Below, in pieces: positions 14,241 through 22,830 of a DNA stretch of 64,000 nucleotides (position 1 is its first letter; every line of letters begins with the position of its first letter). The position numbers and the translations under genes were made by a program. The notes beneath the pieces were generated by a model that saw nothing but the letters and a program-made list of their open reading frames with translations, ran no database searches and was not told the DNA's origin. Source of the DNA: Paraeggerthella hominis (GTDB lineage Bacteria > Actinomycetota > Coriobacteriia > Coriobacteriales > Eggerthellaceae). Location of the stretch: the NCBI RefSeq assembly GCF_021044775.1, contig NZ_JAJNOQ010000008.1:76397-140396 (forward strand), in the 5' to 3' direction.

Positions 14241-15557
14241 ATGCAGGTGGCTATGAGGCAGAAAAGCGTCGATACCGTTGAGCTTACGGTGTTGCTTTCG
14301 ACCGAAGAGGTGAAAGACGGGCTCAAACGCGCGGCGATCCTGGTGGCGTACGAGCATAAGGTCGAACCTGATCCCAAGCGGCAGCCGGTGGACGTGGTGC
14401 GCGAGGTGCTCGGAAAGGACGAGGCGGCGTTCTTGTTCGACGAGGCCGTTATGGCGCGCTGCGCGCCGTTCGCTTTGGCCGACCGCGAGGTCGATATCGT
14501 GGGCGAGCCGAAGTACGCATGCGCCCAGCATGTGCGCGAGGGCCATACGTTCGAGTTTCAGATGACGTGCGTTCCCGTTCCGAAGTTCGAGCTGTCCTCG
14601 TACGATCCCGTCGAGATAACCATGCCCGCCCTTGCCGTTTCGGACGATCAGGTTGAAGAGCAGATCCAGGCTTTGGTGAAGGCTTCCGCCGACCGGGGAA
14701 CCGACGATAGCCATAGCACGGTGGAGAAAGGCGACTCCGTGGAACTGGAGCTGGAGACGATCCAGGACGGAAAGCCGGTCCGTGCGCTGTGCTCGAAAGC
14801 GCGCGTTTACAACACCGGCTCTTTGTCCATGCCGGACGATTTCGACGAGGCGATCGTGGGGATGGACGTCGGGGAAACGAAATCCTTCGAGTTCGAAGGC
14901 CCCAGCTTCGAGCTTGACGCGAGCGGGCAGCCGGTTATGGAGTCGTATCGCTCGACGGTCACGGTCAAGCGCATTCTGTCGACGGTTGAACCCGAAGTGA
15001 CAGATGCGTGGGCGGCTCGCGTCATGCCGAACTGCTCGACCGTCGCGCAGCTGCGCGAGCATATCCGCTCGCGCTTGCTTCAGCAGCAAGCGAAAGAGCA
15101 CCAGAAGCAAAAGGAGCAGCTGTGCGCCGCCGAGCTGGCCAAGCGCTTCAACAGCAAGATTCCCGATGCGGTATACGACGCCGCCATGTCCGAAGCTCGT
15201 AAGACGCTTCACAAGTCGCTGAAAGAGCAGGGGCAAACGCTGGAGGACTTCCTGAAGCAGCAGGGGATGGAGGAGCAGCAGCTGACGATGTCGGTGATGA
15301 TGCAGGTGCGCGAGCAGCTGGTGCGGCAGTTCTCGCTTGACGCGTTCGCTCGACATGAGGGGCTTTCCGTGGAGGATGCGGACATCGATTCGTTCTTCGA
15401 TGCGATTTCGCCCAACAACGCCGTTGCGGCGCGGAAGGATTTCGAGCGATCGGGCAAGCTGTTCGCCGCCAAGGGAGCCGCGCTGCGCTTGAAGGCGAAT
15501 CGCCTGCTGGCGGAGCAAGCTGTCGTGCACGATGCTGCTGCGCACCGGGTCGGCTGA
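14241..15557 (+). CDS. trigger-factor-like chaperone with PPIase-like and C domains
   Basis: A 438-residue protein with trigger-factor domain order: an N domain (about 1-115), an FKBP-like domain (about 145-250, with VEKGDSVELELETIQDGK and AIVGMDVGETKSFEFEGPS) and a C-terminal chaperone domain (about 255-430). The ribosome-docking GFRxGKxP motif is missing; the matching region reads EPDPKRQPVDVVREVLGKD. It is therefore probably not the housekeeping Tig but a specialised paralogue, as is the short form at 5351. GGGAAAGGGG precedes the ATG at 14241. The position at the far end of the oxidoreductase locus and a shared upstream motif suggest a role in maturation of that enzyme or of its transporters. 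Confidence 0.75.
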   Translation: MQVAMRQKSVDTVELTVLLSTEEVKDGLKRAAILVAYEHKVEPDPKRQPVDVVREVLGKDEAAFLFDEAVMARCAPFALADREVDIVGEPKYACAQHVREGHTFEFQMTCVPVPKFELSSYDPVEITMPALAVSDDQVEEQIQALVKASADRGTDDSHSTVEKGDSVELELETIQDGKPVRALCSKARVYNTGSLSMPDDFDEAIVGMDVGETKSFEFEGPSFELDASGQPVMESYRSTVTVKRILSTVEPEVTDAWAARVMPNCSTVAQLREHIRSRLLQQQAKEHQKQKEQLCAAELAKRFNSKIPDAVYDAAMSEARKTLHKSLKEQGQTLEDFLKQQGMEEQQLTMSVMMQVREQLVRQFSLDAFARHEGLSVEDADIDSFFDAISPNNAVAARKDFERSGKLFAAKGAALRLKANRLLAEQAVVHDAAAHRVG

Positions 15558-15674
15558 GCGCCTGCATTCTGGAAAGCGCGTGGAGCAAGCGGCTGCTCGG
15601 CCGGATGCGCGTGTTCCGGTCGGGCTCGCGCGCTTTGCGTACCGAACTTGCGAGCGGAGCATGGGAGGACGGCT

Positions 15675-17051
15675 GTGGCGTGGGGAAGAGAGCACATTAC
15701 GAAACAGGCGTTTCGCACTGCGCCTGAGGACTACGCCGCGTTCGAGGCGATCAATTTGGCGGGGCGAGAGAACGTTCGCGTGTTGGACGTCGGATGTTTC
15801 GACGGCTTCAACACCCGGCTGAAGTTCGCGCCTTACGACTCGATCGCGCGCGTCGTGGGCATCGACCCGTCGGCTGACGATATCGCGCGTGCCGTTGCGC
15901 AGACGGATGACGCTCGCTTTCTATTCGTGCATGCCGCCTTTGAAGACTTCGAACCCGAAGACGGCGCGGCTTTCGACGTGGTGTACTTCTCCCATGTGTT
16001 GCAGCATGTGCGGGACCCGCAGGCGGCTTTGGCCAAGGCTTATCGGTTGCTGGCGCCGGGAGGGTTCGTCGTCGTGAAGACCACGGACGACTCGGTGAAG
16101 CTGTCGTATCCCGACCCGAGCCAATCGATGAAAAGGCTTTTCGCGCTGTACGACGAGCATGTGCGACCGAATACGGCCTGGACGGCGTGCACCGACCGTT
16201 GCAATGGGCAGAAATGTTACACCTACCTGGTTCGCGCGGGTTTTTCGCCGATACGGGTGAAAACGTTTTCCGTAGACACGGTTGGGAAAGCGCGCGAGGA
16301 GCGTCTTGAGCTGTTCGAGCGTTTCGCGTACTTCAGGCGAAACGTGCCGAGCTGCGTCGATACGGCGATAGCGAACGAGATCCACGCGCTTCTTGACGAA
16401 TGGAAGGCTCTTTTCGAGAGCGACGAGTACTACTTTTCGTCGGAGTCGTTCGTGGCTATTGGACAAAAGCCCGACGTCGACCGGCGGCCTTGGACGTTCG
16501 CTGGCGATGCGTTCGGCGACGGTCGTGCCGGGTGCGCGCAATTCTCGGAGTTGCAGGGGACGATGGACGCGGAGGGCGATGCGCTGCTGATTCGCCCCAT
16601 GGTGGAAGACGATCTTGCGGGCGTCATGGCCATCGAGGCGAAGGCTTTCCAAGATCCGTGGACGCCGCTTGCCTACGCTCTTGAGCTTCGGCACAATCCC
16701 TGTGCGCATTACGAGGTGGTGTGCGCCTTGTCGGGGGGCGGTTCTCCTGTCGCTTGCGATGTGACGGGGTATCTTGGCTGGTGGGAGGCGGGCGATACTG
16801 CAGCGATCGTAAGGGTGGCGGTAGATCCTTGCGCCCGACGGGGCGGATGCGGGACGAAGTTGGTGAAGCGCGCGTGCCAGCAGGCGGCGGCGCGGGGGTG
16901 CCGTTCCATGCAGTTGGAGGTGCGTGCTTCCAACGAATCCGCGCGCGCGTTTTACCGGCGGCTTGGATTCAGGGACGTTTTCGTTCGGGAGGGGTTCTAC
17001 GATTTCCCGGCTGACGACGCAGTGGTGATGGCGAAGGAGCTTGAGTCGTAG
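15675..17051 (+). CDS. fusion of SAM methyltransferase and RimI-like GNAT acetyltransferase
   Basis: A 458-residue protein with two enzymes in one chain. Residues about 30-290 are a class I methyltransferase: motif I VLDVGCFDGFNT (36-47), VVGIDPS, FDVVYFSHVLQHV and LLAPGGFVVVKTT. Residues about 304-455 are a GNAT domain like RimI: LIRPMVEDDLAGVMAIEAKAF, then the acetyl-CoA loop RRGGCGTKLV and ASNESARAFYRRLGF. RimI-type enzymes acetylate protein N-termini, classically ribosomal S18. The GTG start at 15675 has GGGAGGA upstream. A linker around residues 275-300 joins the parts with no frameshift sign. The methyl acceptor is unknown; the fusion suggests both act on one target or pathway. Confidence 0.75.
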   Translation: MAWGREHITKQAFRTAPEDYAAFEAINLAGRENVRVLDVGCFDGFNTRLKFAPYDSIARVVGIDPSADDIARAVAQTDDARFLFVHAAFEDFEPEDGAAFDVVYFSHVLQHVRDPQAALAKAYRLLAPGGFVVVKTTDDSVKLSYPDPSQSMKRLFALYDEHVRPNTAWTACTDRCNGQKCYTYLVRAGFSPIRVKTFSVDTVGKAREERLELFERFAYFRRNVPSCVDTAIANEIHALLDEWKALFESDEYYFSSESFVAIGQKPDVDRRPWTFAGDAFGDGRAGCAQFSELQGTMDAEGDALLIRPMVEDDLAGVMAIEAKAFQDPWTPLAYALELRHNPCAHYEVVCALSGGGSPVACDVTGYLGWWEAGDTAAIVRVAVDPCARRGGCGTKLVKRACQQAAARGCRSMQLEVRASNESARAFYRRLGFRDVFVREGFYDFPADDAVVMAKELES

Positions 17052-17236
17052 GCTTCGCGCTGCGCGGCGGGTTCGCGCGTCCGGCGGGTTTGCGCTGGCT
17101 GCGTTGCTCGCGTGCTCGGTGGGTTTTCCTGCTTTCGCCGCGCACCTTCGCGTGTGCTCGCGCCGAGCCGCCCACACGTTCTCGCGCGCCCGCTGTTGCC
17201 GGTAGTGCCGACCCCCCGTACGTCCTTGCGCGCCCG

Positions 17237-17378
17237 TGTCAAAACGGGCGAGTTTTGCTGGTCCTCAAACTAGGATAATGCAAGGTGACAGTCCTCTGAT
17301 CAGGTGTGATGCAAAACACTTGTAGCGGCATAGCCCCGACAAGGCGAAAAACCGCCGCAAAACTCGTCCGTTTTGACA
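17237..17378. repeat. MITE-like element family 1, copy 2
   Basis: A 142-bp copy in the same orientation as copy 1 (538-679), with the same ends except one base (GGGCGAG for GGACGAG) and a closely similar interior. The shared left flank starts near 17184, so the duplicated unit is larger than the inverted-end core. Confidence 0.8.
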
Positions 17379-17383
17379 GAAGG

Positions 17384-17480
17384 GTACTGGTCCCGCAAGG
17401 TCGCCGGTCCCGCAAGGCCCCCCGGTTCCGCAAGGCCCCCCGGTCCCGCAAGCGTCCCGGTCCTGCGAGAACACCGGCTC
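17384..17480. repeat. GC-rich degenerate tandem array beside family-1 copy 2
   Basis: About six units of 14-16 bp around GGTCCCGCAAGG. With the element above it fills most of the 503-bp gap 17052-17554; no other gene is seen there. Confidence 0.65.
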
Positions 17481-17554
17481 CGTGCCAGGTGCTGGCGCGC
17501 GGCGGTTGCACGCTTGCGCTATACTGTCCGAAACAAAACTCGGAAGGGCGGCGC

Positions 17555-17746
17555 ATGAGGAATCGGGAGCGAATCTACGCAGGCATCGCGGTGCTGAGCT
17601 TCGTCTTGATGACGGGCAGCTTGGTGATGACGTACATGAACGCGGGCGAGGGCGAGGTCGGTTTGCTGGACCTGGGTCCGTCCCTTGCGCTTGGCCTGCT
17701 GTTTTTGGTGAACGTCGTTCTGGCCAAACAGAACAAGCAGAGGTAG
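17555..17746 (+). CDS. small two-TM membrane protein upstream of dnaG
   Basis: A 63-residue protein: a short basic N-terminus (MRNRERIYAG), two hydrophobic segments (about 8-27 and 38-57) and a polar KQNKQR end. CGGAAGGG precedes the ATG at 17555. It ends 9 bp before dnaG, so the two are probably cotranscribed. I do not recognise the family and infer no function. Confidence 0.6.
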   Translation: MRNRERIYAGIAVLSFVLMTGSLVMTYMNAGEGEVGLLDLGPSLALGLLFLVNVVLAKQNKQR

Positions 17747-17755
17747 GGTTCGCGC

Positions 17756-19612
17756 ATGGCCGGCATCAGCGAAGAAGACATTCAGAAGGTACGCGAGGCG
17801 AACGACCTGGTGGCCGTTATCAGCGAGCGCACGCCTGTGAAGCAGCGCGGGCGCGATTTCTGGTGCTGCTGTCCGCTGCACAACGAGAAAACCCCCTCTT
17901 TCAAGATCGATCCCGCCACGCAGCTGTGGCATTGCTTCGGCTGCGGCGAGGGCGGCGACGTGTTCTCCTTCATCATGAAAACCGAGGATTTGAACTTTCC
18001 CGAGGCCGTGCGCCGCTTGGCGGAGCGCGCGCATATCGAGATATCGGACGCCGGCGGGCCGCGCAGCGTTGGTTCTAGCAAGAAAGCGCGACTCAAGGCC
18101 GTGTGCGAGGAAACGGCGGACTTCTACCATACGCAGCTTATGCGCAATCCCGGCCCCGAGGCGAGCGCCGCGCGCAGCTACCTGGGCGCGCGCGGGCTTG
18201 GCGGCGACGTTCCCAAAACGTGGCGGTTGGGCTTCGCGCCGGGTCGCGGGCAGCTGGTGCGCCATCTGGCGGCAAAGGGGTTCAAGCCCGACGAGATGGT
18301 GCAGGCCAACGTCGCGCTTTCGGGCGACGGCGGCAGGCTGCGCGATCGGTTCTACAACCGCGTGATGTTTCCCATCAACGACCCGCAGGGCGAGTGCATC
18401 GCCTTCGGCGGGCGCGTGGTGGGCAAAGGCGAGCCGAAGTACCTGAACTCCCAGGAAACGCCGCTGTTCCATAAGTCGCAGGTGCTGTACGGCATGGAGA
18501 AGGCGAAGGCGTCCATGGCGTCAACGGGCACCGCCATCGTGTGCGAGGGCTACACCGACGTGATCGCGCTGCACGAAGCGGGGATCGAGAACGCGGTGGC
18601 CACCTTGGGCACGGCGCTCACCATGCGCCACATTCGTCTGCTCGCGCGCCATGCGCAGCATCGCATCGTGTACCTGTTCGATGGCGACGAAGCGGGGCAG
18701 CGTGCGGCCGACCGCGCGCTGGCGTTCATCGACGACAGCATGACGCCGGAGGCGGGTCGCACCAAGATCGAGCTGGCGGCCGTCACGCTGCCGGACAACC
18801 TGGACCCGGCCGATTTCGTGTCGGATCGCGGGGGCGCGGCGCTGCAAGAGCTGGTCGAACATGCGCAGCCCCTGCTCAAGTACGGTATCGATCGTCGATT
18901 GGCGCGCCATGACCTCAGTCGTGCCGAAGGCCGCTCGGCCGCCTTGGCCGATGCGCTCTCGGTGCTCGCGCCCATCAAGGACTCCATGTTGGCGCGCGAT
19001 TACGCCGTGCAGATCGCCAGCAGATGCCGTGCGCGCGAGGAGGACGTGCTCGATCAGCTGGGCAAGCTGAAGCCGCCGCGCGCTGCGGACGCCGAAGGAG
19101 CGGACGCTGCGGCAGACGACGAGCCTCGGCGGGCTCCGCAGCCGCGGCGCGAGCGGCTTCCCCAATCGGAGGTCAACCGGCGCCGCTTCGAGCGCCAGTT
19201 GCTCGCCCTGATCGCGTCCCGACCCGACCTGGGCCTGCTGCACGCTGACGCGCTCGCGCAAACGCAGTGGCACGAGCCCGCGCACGCTACGATCGCGCAG
19301 AGCATGCTGGACACGCTGGCCGAAGACCCTGCAGCTCAGCCCGCGCGGCTGGTCGGCGAGGTCGCGCGCGTGCTGCCCGCTGCGGCCGGCATGTTGACCG
19401 CCGGTGCCGAAAGCGCTGTGGAGGACGAGGGCCGCTTGGCATCTTTCCTGGTGGAAGAGCTGTCCATAGGCGACGCGGAAGATGCCGTGGCAGCGCTCAA
19501 GGCCCAGCTTTCCGATCCGTCGCGTCTTCCGGCCGACGAGTACGAGATGCTGTTCGAAGCCGTGGCCGCCATGCAGCAGGATCTGACGCGCCGCCGCGCC
19601 GCGCACGTGTAG
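17756..19612 (+). CDS. dnaG: DNA primase DnaG
   Basis: A 618-residue protein that synthesises RNA primers for DNA replication. The CHC2 zinc finger is complete (Cys39-Pro-Leu-His42, Cys60-Phe-Gly-Cys63). The catalytic core has the YAFGGR-equivalent (IAFGGRVVG) and the TOPRIM motifs VCEGYTDVIAL and YLFDGDEAGQ, which supply the metal-binding acidic residues. The C-terminal helicase-binding region (about 430-610) is divergent, as is usual, and carries an Arg/Pro/Ala-rich insert near 460-475. Length is normal for the family. The ATG at 17756 lies 9 bp after the small membrane-protein gene. Confidence 0.95.
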   Translation: MAGISEEDIQKVREANDLVAVISERTPVKQRGRDFWCCCPLHNEKTPSFKIDPATQLWHCFGCGEGGDVFSFIMKTEDLNFPEAVRRLAERAHIEISDAGGPRSVGSSKKARLKAVCEETADFYHTQLMRNPGPEASAARSYLGARGLGGDVPKTWRLGFAPGRGQLVRHLAAKGFKPDEMVQANVALSGDGGRLRDRFYNRVMFPINDPQGECIAFGGRVVGKGEPKYLNSQETPLFHKSQVLYGMEKAKASMASTGTAIVCEGYTDVIALHEAGIENAVATLGTALTMRHIRLLARHAQHRIVYLFDGDEAGQRAADRALAFIDDSMTPEAGRTKIELAAVTLPDNLDPADFVSDRGGAALQELVEHAQPLLKYGIDRRLARHDLSRAEGRSAALADALSVLAPIKDSMLARDYAVQIASRCRAREEDVLDQLGKLKPPRAADAEGADAAADDEPRRAPQPRRERLPQSEVNRRRFERQLLALIASRPDLGLLHADALAQTQWHEPAHATIAQSMLDTLAEDPAAQPARLVGEVARVLPAAAGMLTAGAESAVEDEGRLASFLVEELSIGDAEDAVAALKAQLSDPSRLPADEYEMLFEAVAAMQQDLTRRRAAHV

Positions 19613-19701
19613 GCGCAACCGTTCGGTTTCGAGTCCGCTGCGCGTCATGCTGTCGTGCAGACGGATAGTGTATACTCGAACAAGGAGAAAGGAGCTACCG
19701 T

Positions 19702-20130
19702 ATGAGCCCCTTCGTATGGTTGGGCGTCGCCGCGGCGATGGCCCTTGTCGAGGTCGTTTCGCTGGGCCTCATCACCCTGTGGTTCGTTGTCGGCGCGCTG
19801 GTAGCGTTCGCCGCGAACCTGCTCGGCGTCGATCCTGCCGTGCAGGTGATCGTCTTTCTGGTCGTTTCCGTCGTGTGCCTTGTGGCCCTTCGCCCCGTGT
19901 TCATGAAGTACCGCAATCGCGGTGATTCCAAGGAACCGACGCTGGTCGGCCAGGTTGCCGTCGTGTGCGAGGCTATCGACAACGATCGCCTGGTCGGGCG
20001 CGTTGAAACGTCCGATCACATGACCTGGGCCGCCTGCTCTGCCAGCGGAGAGCCCCTGCCCGTTGGCCAGAACGTCGTCGTGGTCGGGCAAGAAAGCGTC
20101 AAGCTCATCGTTGAAAGGAAACTCCCATGA
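19702..20130 (+). CDS. nfeD: NfeD-family membrane protein
   Basis: A 142-residue protein with hydrophobic segments at about 3-25, 28-45 and 48-68 followed by a soluble OB-fold-like domain (about 75-140, with TLVGQVAVVCEAID...GRVETSDHMTWAACS). This is the short NfeD form that pairs with SPFH proteins. AAAGGAG precedes the ATG. The next gene, an SPFH protein, overlaps by 4 bp (ATGA), the classic NfeD-stomatin pair, in which NfeD anchors or regulates the SPFH oligomer in membrane microdomains. Confidence 0.9.
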   Translation: MSPFVWLGVAAAMALVEVVSLGLITLWFVVGALVAFAANLLGVDPAVQVIVFLVVSVVCLVALRPVFMKYRNRGDSKEPTLVGQVAVVCEAIDNDRLVGRVETSDHMTWAACSASGEPLPVGQNVVVVGQESVKLIVERKLP

Positions 20131-21065
20131 TCTTCCTTATCGTGCTCGTCGTGATCCTGGTTCTGTTCTCGGTCACGTGCATCAAAATCGTGCCGCAGGC
20201 CGAAGCCGCCATCGTGGAGCGCCTGGGCTCGTATCTGACCACCTGGAACAACGGGCTGCACGTGAAGATTCCCTTCATCGACCGCGTGCGTCCCTACGTG
20301 TCGCTCAAAGAGCAGGTGTTCGACTTCCCGCCGCAGCCCGTCATCACGAAGGATAACGTGACCATGTCCATCGACACCGTGGTGTTCTTCAAGATCATGG
20401 ACCCGAAGCTGTACTGTTACGGCGTGGAGAATCCCATCGTGGCCATCGAGAACCTGTCGGCCACCACGCTGCGCAACATCATCGGCGATCTTGACCTGGA
20501 CACCACGCTCACCTCGCGCGATACCATCAACGCGAAGATGCGCTCCATCCTTGACGAGGCCACCGACGCCTGGGGCATCAAGGTCAACCGCGTAGAGGTC
20601 AAGAACATCACGCCGCCGGCAGCCATTCAGCAGGCTATGGAAAAGCAGATGAAGGCCGAGCGCGAGAAGCGCGAGGCGGTGCTTTTGGCCGAGGGCGAGA
20701 AACAGGCCGCCATCACCATCGCCGAGGGAAAGAAGCAGGCGCAGATTCTTTCCGCCGAAGCCGAGAAGCAGACCATCATCTTGGCTGCCGAGGCCGAGAA
20801 GGAGAAGCAGATCCGCGAGGCCGAGGGCGAAGCGGAGGCTATCAAGAACGTGCAGCAGGCGACGGCCGACGGCATCCGCGCAGTGCGGGAAGCGGGCGCC
20901 GACAACGCCGTTTTGACCCTGCAAGCCTTCGAAGCGCTCAAGAAAGTGGCGGACGGTCGCTCCACGAAGCTCATCATCCCCTCCGACATCCAGGGCCTTG
21001 CCGGGTTGGCGGCGTCGCTCAAAGAGATCGTCGTGGACAGCGAGGATTCCGCTCGTACGGAGTAG
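20127..21065 (+). CDS. SPFH/stomatin-like membrane protein (QmcA/paraslipin type)
   Basis: A 312-residue protein with one N-terminal membrane anchor (about 2-20), the SPFH/band 7 domain (about 20-180, including IVPQAEAAIVERLGSY and GLHVKIPFIDRVR) and a long Ala/Glu/Lys-rich coiled coil (about 170-245) built of AEGEKQAAI-like repeats. The C-terminus is a short soluble tail. Such proteins form ring or cage oligomers at the inner membrane that organise or control proteases and lipids. It overlaps the upstream NfeD gene by 4 bp and is clearly translationally coupled to it. Confidence 0.9.
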   Translation: MIFLIVLVVILVLFSVTCIKIVPQAEAAIVERLGSYLTTWNNGLHVKIPFIDRVRPYVSLKEQVFDFPPQPVITKDNVTMSIDTVVFFKIMDPKLYCYGVENPIVAIENLSATTLRNIIGDLDLDTTLTSRDTINAKMRSILDEATDAWGIKVNRVEVKNITPPAAIQQAMEKQMKAEREKREAVLLAEGEKQAAITIAEGKKQAQILSAEAEKQTIILAAEAEKEKQIREAEGEAEAIKNVQQATADGIRAVREAGADNAVLTLQAFEALKKVADGRSTKLIIPSDIQGLAGLAASLKEIVVDSEDSARTE

Positions 21066-21328
21066 CGGCCCGAACGCTCGAGGTGCTTGAGGCGCCGTTC
21101 GAGCGCGCTGCGATGCGGCGCGTGTCGAACGGCGCTTTTCGTCGGCTGCCTCCCGCGTGCGGTGAACGGTCGCCAAGTTCGGTCTCTTGCGCTTCTCACC
21201 TCGCGTTTTATGGATCTTTCGGCAAGCCGCTGGACAAGGGCGAAGCGATTGCGGACAATGCTTGCCAGAATTTTGTTTCGCGGCGCCTCGAGCGTCGCGC
21301 GCGTGGATACCAAAAGGACGTGCTGACC

Positions 21329-21868
21329 GTGATTACTATCGTGCAATCTCCCAATCCCATTTTGAACCAGCCGTGCGAGCCGTGCGATCTTGGGGACAAA
21401 AGCCTGAAGCGCTTGGCCAAGCAGATGGTGAAGACCATGTACAAGAATTCCGGCTGCGGCCTTGCCGCGCCGCAGGTGGGCGTGACCAAGCGCCTGGTGG
21501 TCATCGACTGCGACGAGTCCGACGAGCAGAACCCCATGGTACTGGTGAACCCGGTGCTGGTGGAGACGAAGGGCGAGGTCGTCGTCGAAGGGGAGGGCTG
21601 CCTGTCCATCCCCGGCATCTCCGTGCCCATCGCCCGGCCGTCGTGGGCGCGCGTGCGCTTCTTCGACCTGGACGGCGAGGAATGGGAGATCGAAGGCGAC
21701 GGCCTTCTGGGCCGCTGCCTGCAGCATGAGCTGGACCACCTGGACGGCGTGACCATGTTCGAGCGCTGCGATCCCCTCGCGCGCATCCAGGCGCTTCGCG
21801 ATTACGACCAGGCGGTTGCTTCCGGCGCGAAGCCGGGAGAGACCTCGCTTGATCCACGGGTTCGATAA
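21329..21868 (+). CDS. def: peptide deformylase
   Basis: A 179-residue metalloenzyme that removes the N-formyl group from nascent proteins. All three motifs are present: GCGLAAPQVG (motif 1, about 44-53), EGCLSIPG (motif 2, the Cys is a metal ligand) and QHELDHLDG (motif 3, both His are ligands and the Glu is catalytic). The GTG start at 21329 is supported by AAAGGACG upstream and gives the normal family length; the longer frame reading would add 82 unrelated residues. It lies 2 bp before fmt, the usual def-fmt pairing: Fmt adds the formyl group that Def removes. Confidence 0.95.
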   Translation: MITIVQSPNPILNQPCEPCDLGDKSLKRLAKQMVKTMYKNSGCGLAAPQVGVTKRLVVIDCDESDEQNPMVLVNPVLVETKGEVVVEGEGCLSIPGISVPIARPSWARVRFFDLDGEEWEIEGDGLLGRCLQHELDHLDGVTMFERCDPLARIQALRDYDQAVASGAKPGETSLDPRVR

Positions 21869-21870
21869 CC

Positions 21871-22830
21871 ATGCGCGTCGTGTTCATGGGCACGCCGGAG
21901 TTCTCGGCTACGATCCTCGATGAATTGGTGCAGCAGCATGAGGTGGTTGCCGTTTACACGCGCCCTGATGCCGTGCGCGCCCGCGGGAAGCAGTTGGAGC
22001 CTTCGCCGGTGAAGGCGACGGCTGAGCGCTGGAACATTCCCGTGCGCACGCCGCGCACCCTGCGCGACGAGGACGTCCAGCGCGAACTGGCCTCGTTTCG
22101 CCCCGACGTCATTTGCGTGGCCGCTTACGGGGCCATTCTGCCGAAGGCCGTGTTGGATCTTCCCCGGTACGGCTGCCTGAACGTGCACGCGTCGCTTCTG
22201 CCTCGCTGGCGCGGCGCCGCTCCTATCGAGCGCGCTATCCTGGCGGGCGACGAAGAGGCCGGCGTATGCATCATGCGCATGGAAGAGGGCCTGGATACAG
22301 GCGCGTACTGCGTGTGCCGCACGGCGAGCGTCGGGGATTTGAACGCTGAAGAACTGACCGACGAGCTGGCTATTCTGGGATCTCACGCCCTGTTGACCGC
22401 GCTGGTGCGCGTGGAGCGGGGCGTGTGCGATTGGACCGAGCAGGACGAATCGCGCGTGACCTACGCCGATAAGATCGCCAAGGGCGAGCTGGACTTGTCC
22501 GTTGGCGATTCCGCTGCGCTCATGGTTCGCAAGGTGCAGGCTTCGAGCGCCGCGCACCCTGCGCGCGCCGAGGTGGCGGGGCGCGCGGTTACGGTGCTGT
22601 CGCTTGCTCCCGTGGCGGCCGATAGCCAGGCGCGCGATCTTGTTGCGGGCATGGCTGCGGGCGATGTTCGCTATGCGGCGAAGCGCTTGTTCTTGGGCGC
22701 GGCCGACGGCGCGGTGGAGCTTCTGATTCTGAAGCCGGCGGGCAAGCAGGCCATGGATGCGAAATCGTTTGCCGCCGGGATCCAAGGGATCAAGGACGGC
22801 GGCCTTATCTGGAAGGGGCTTCATGCCTGA
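21871..22830 (+). CDS. fmt: methionyl-tRNA formyltransferase
   Basis: A 319-residue enzyme that formylates initiator Met-tRNA using 10-formyl-THF. Visible markers: the N-terminal VVFMGTPEFS, the YTRPD loop, the catalytic/folate-binding segment GCLNVHASLLPRWRGAAPI (Asn, His and nearby residues) and MEEGLDTGAY. The C-terminal tRNA-binding domain (about 205-315) is present and full length. It starts 2 bp after def and overlaps rsmB by 8 bp, giving a def-fmt-rsmB translation operon. Confidence 0.95.
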   Translation: MRVVFMGTPEFSATILDELVQQHEVVAVYTRPDAVRARGKQLEPSPVKATAERWNIPVRTPRTLRDEDVQRELASFRPDVICVAAYGAILPKAVLDLPRYGCLNVHASLLPRWRGAAPIERAILAGDEEAGVCIMRMEEGLDTGAYCVCRTASVGDLNAEELTDELAILGSHALLTALVRVERGVCDWTEQDESRVTYADKIAKGELDLSVGDSAALMVRKVQASSAAHPARAEVAGRAVTVLSLAPVAADSQARDLVAGMAAGDVRYAAKRLFLGAADGAVELLILKPAGKQAMDAKSFAAGIQGIKDGGLIWKGLHA

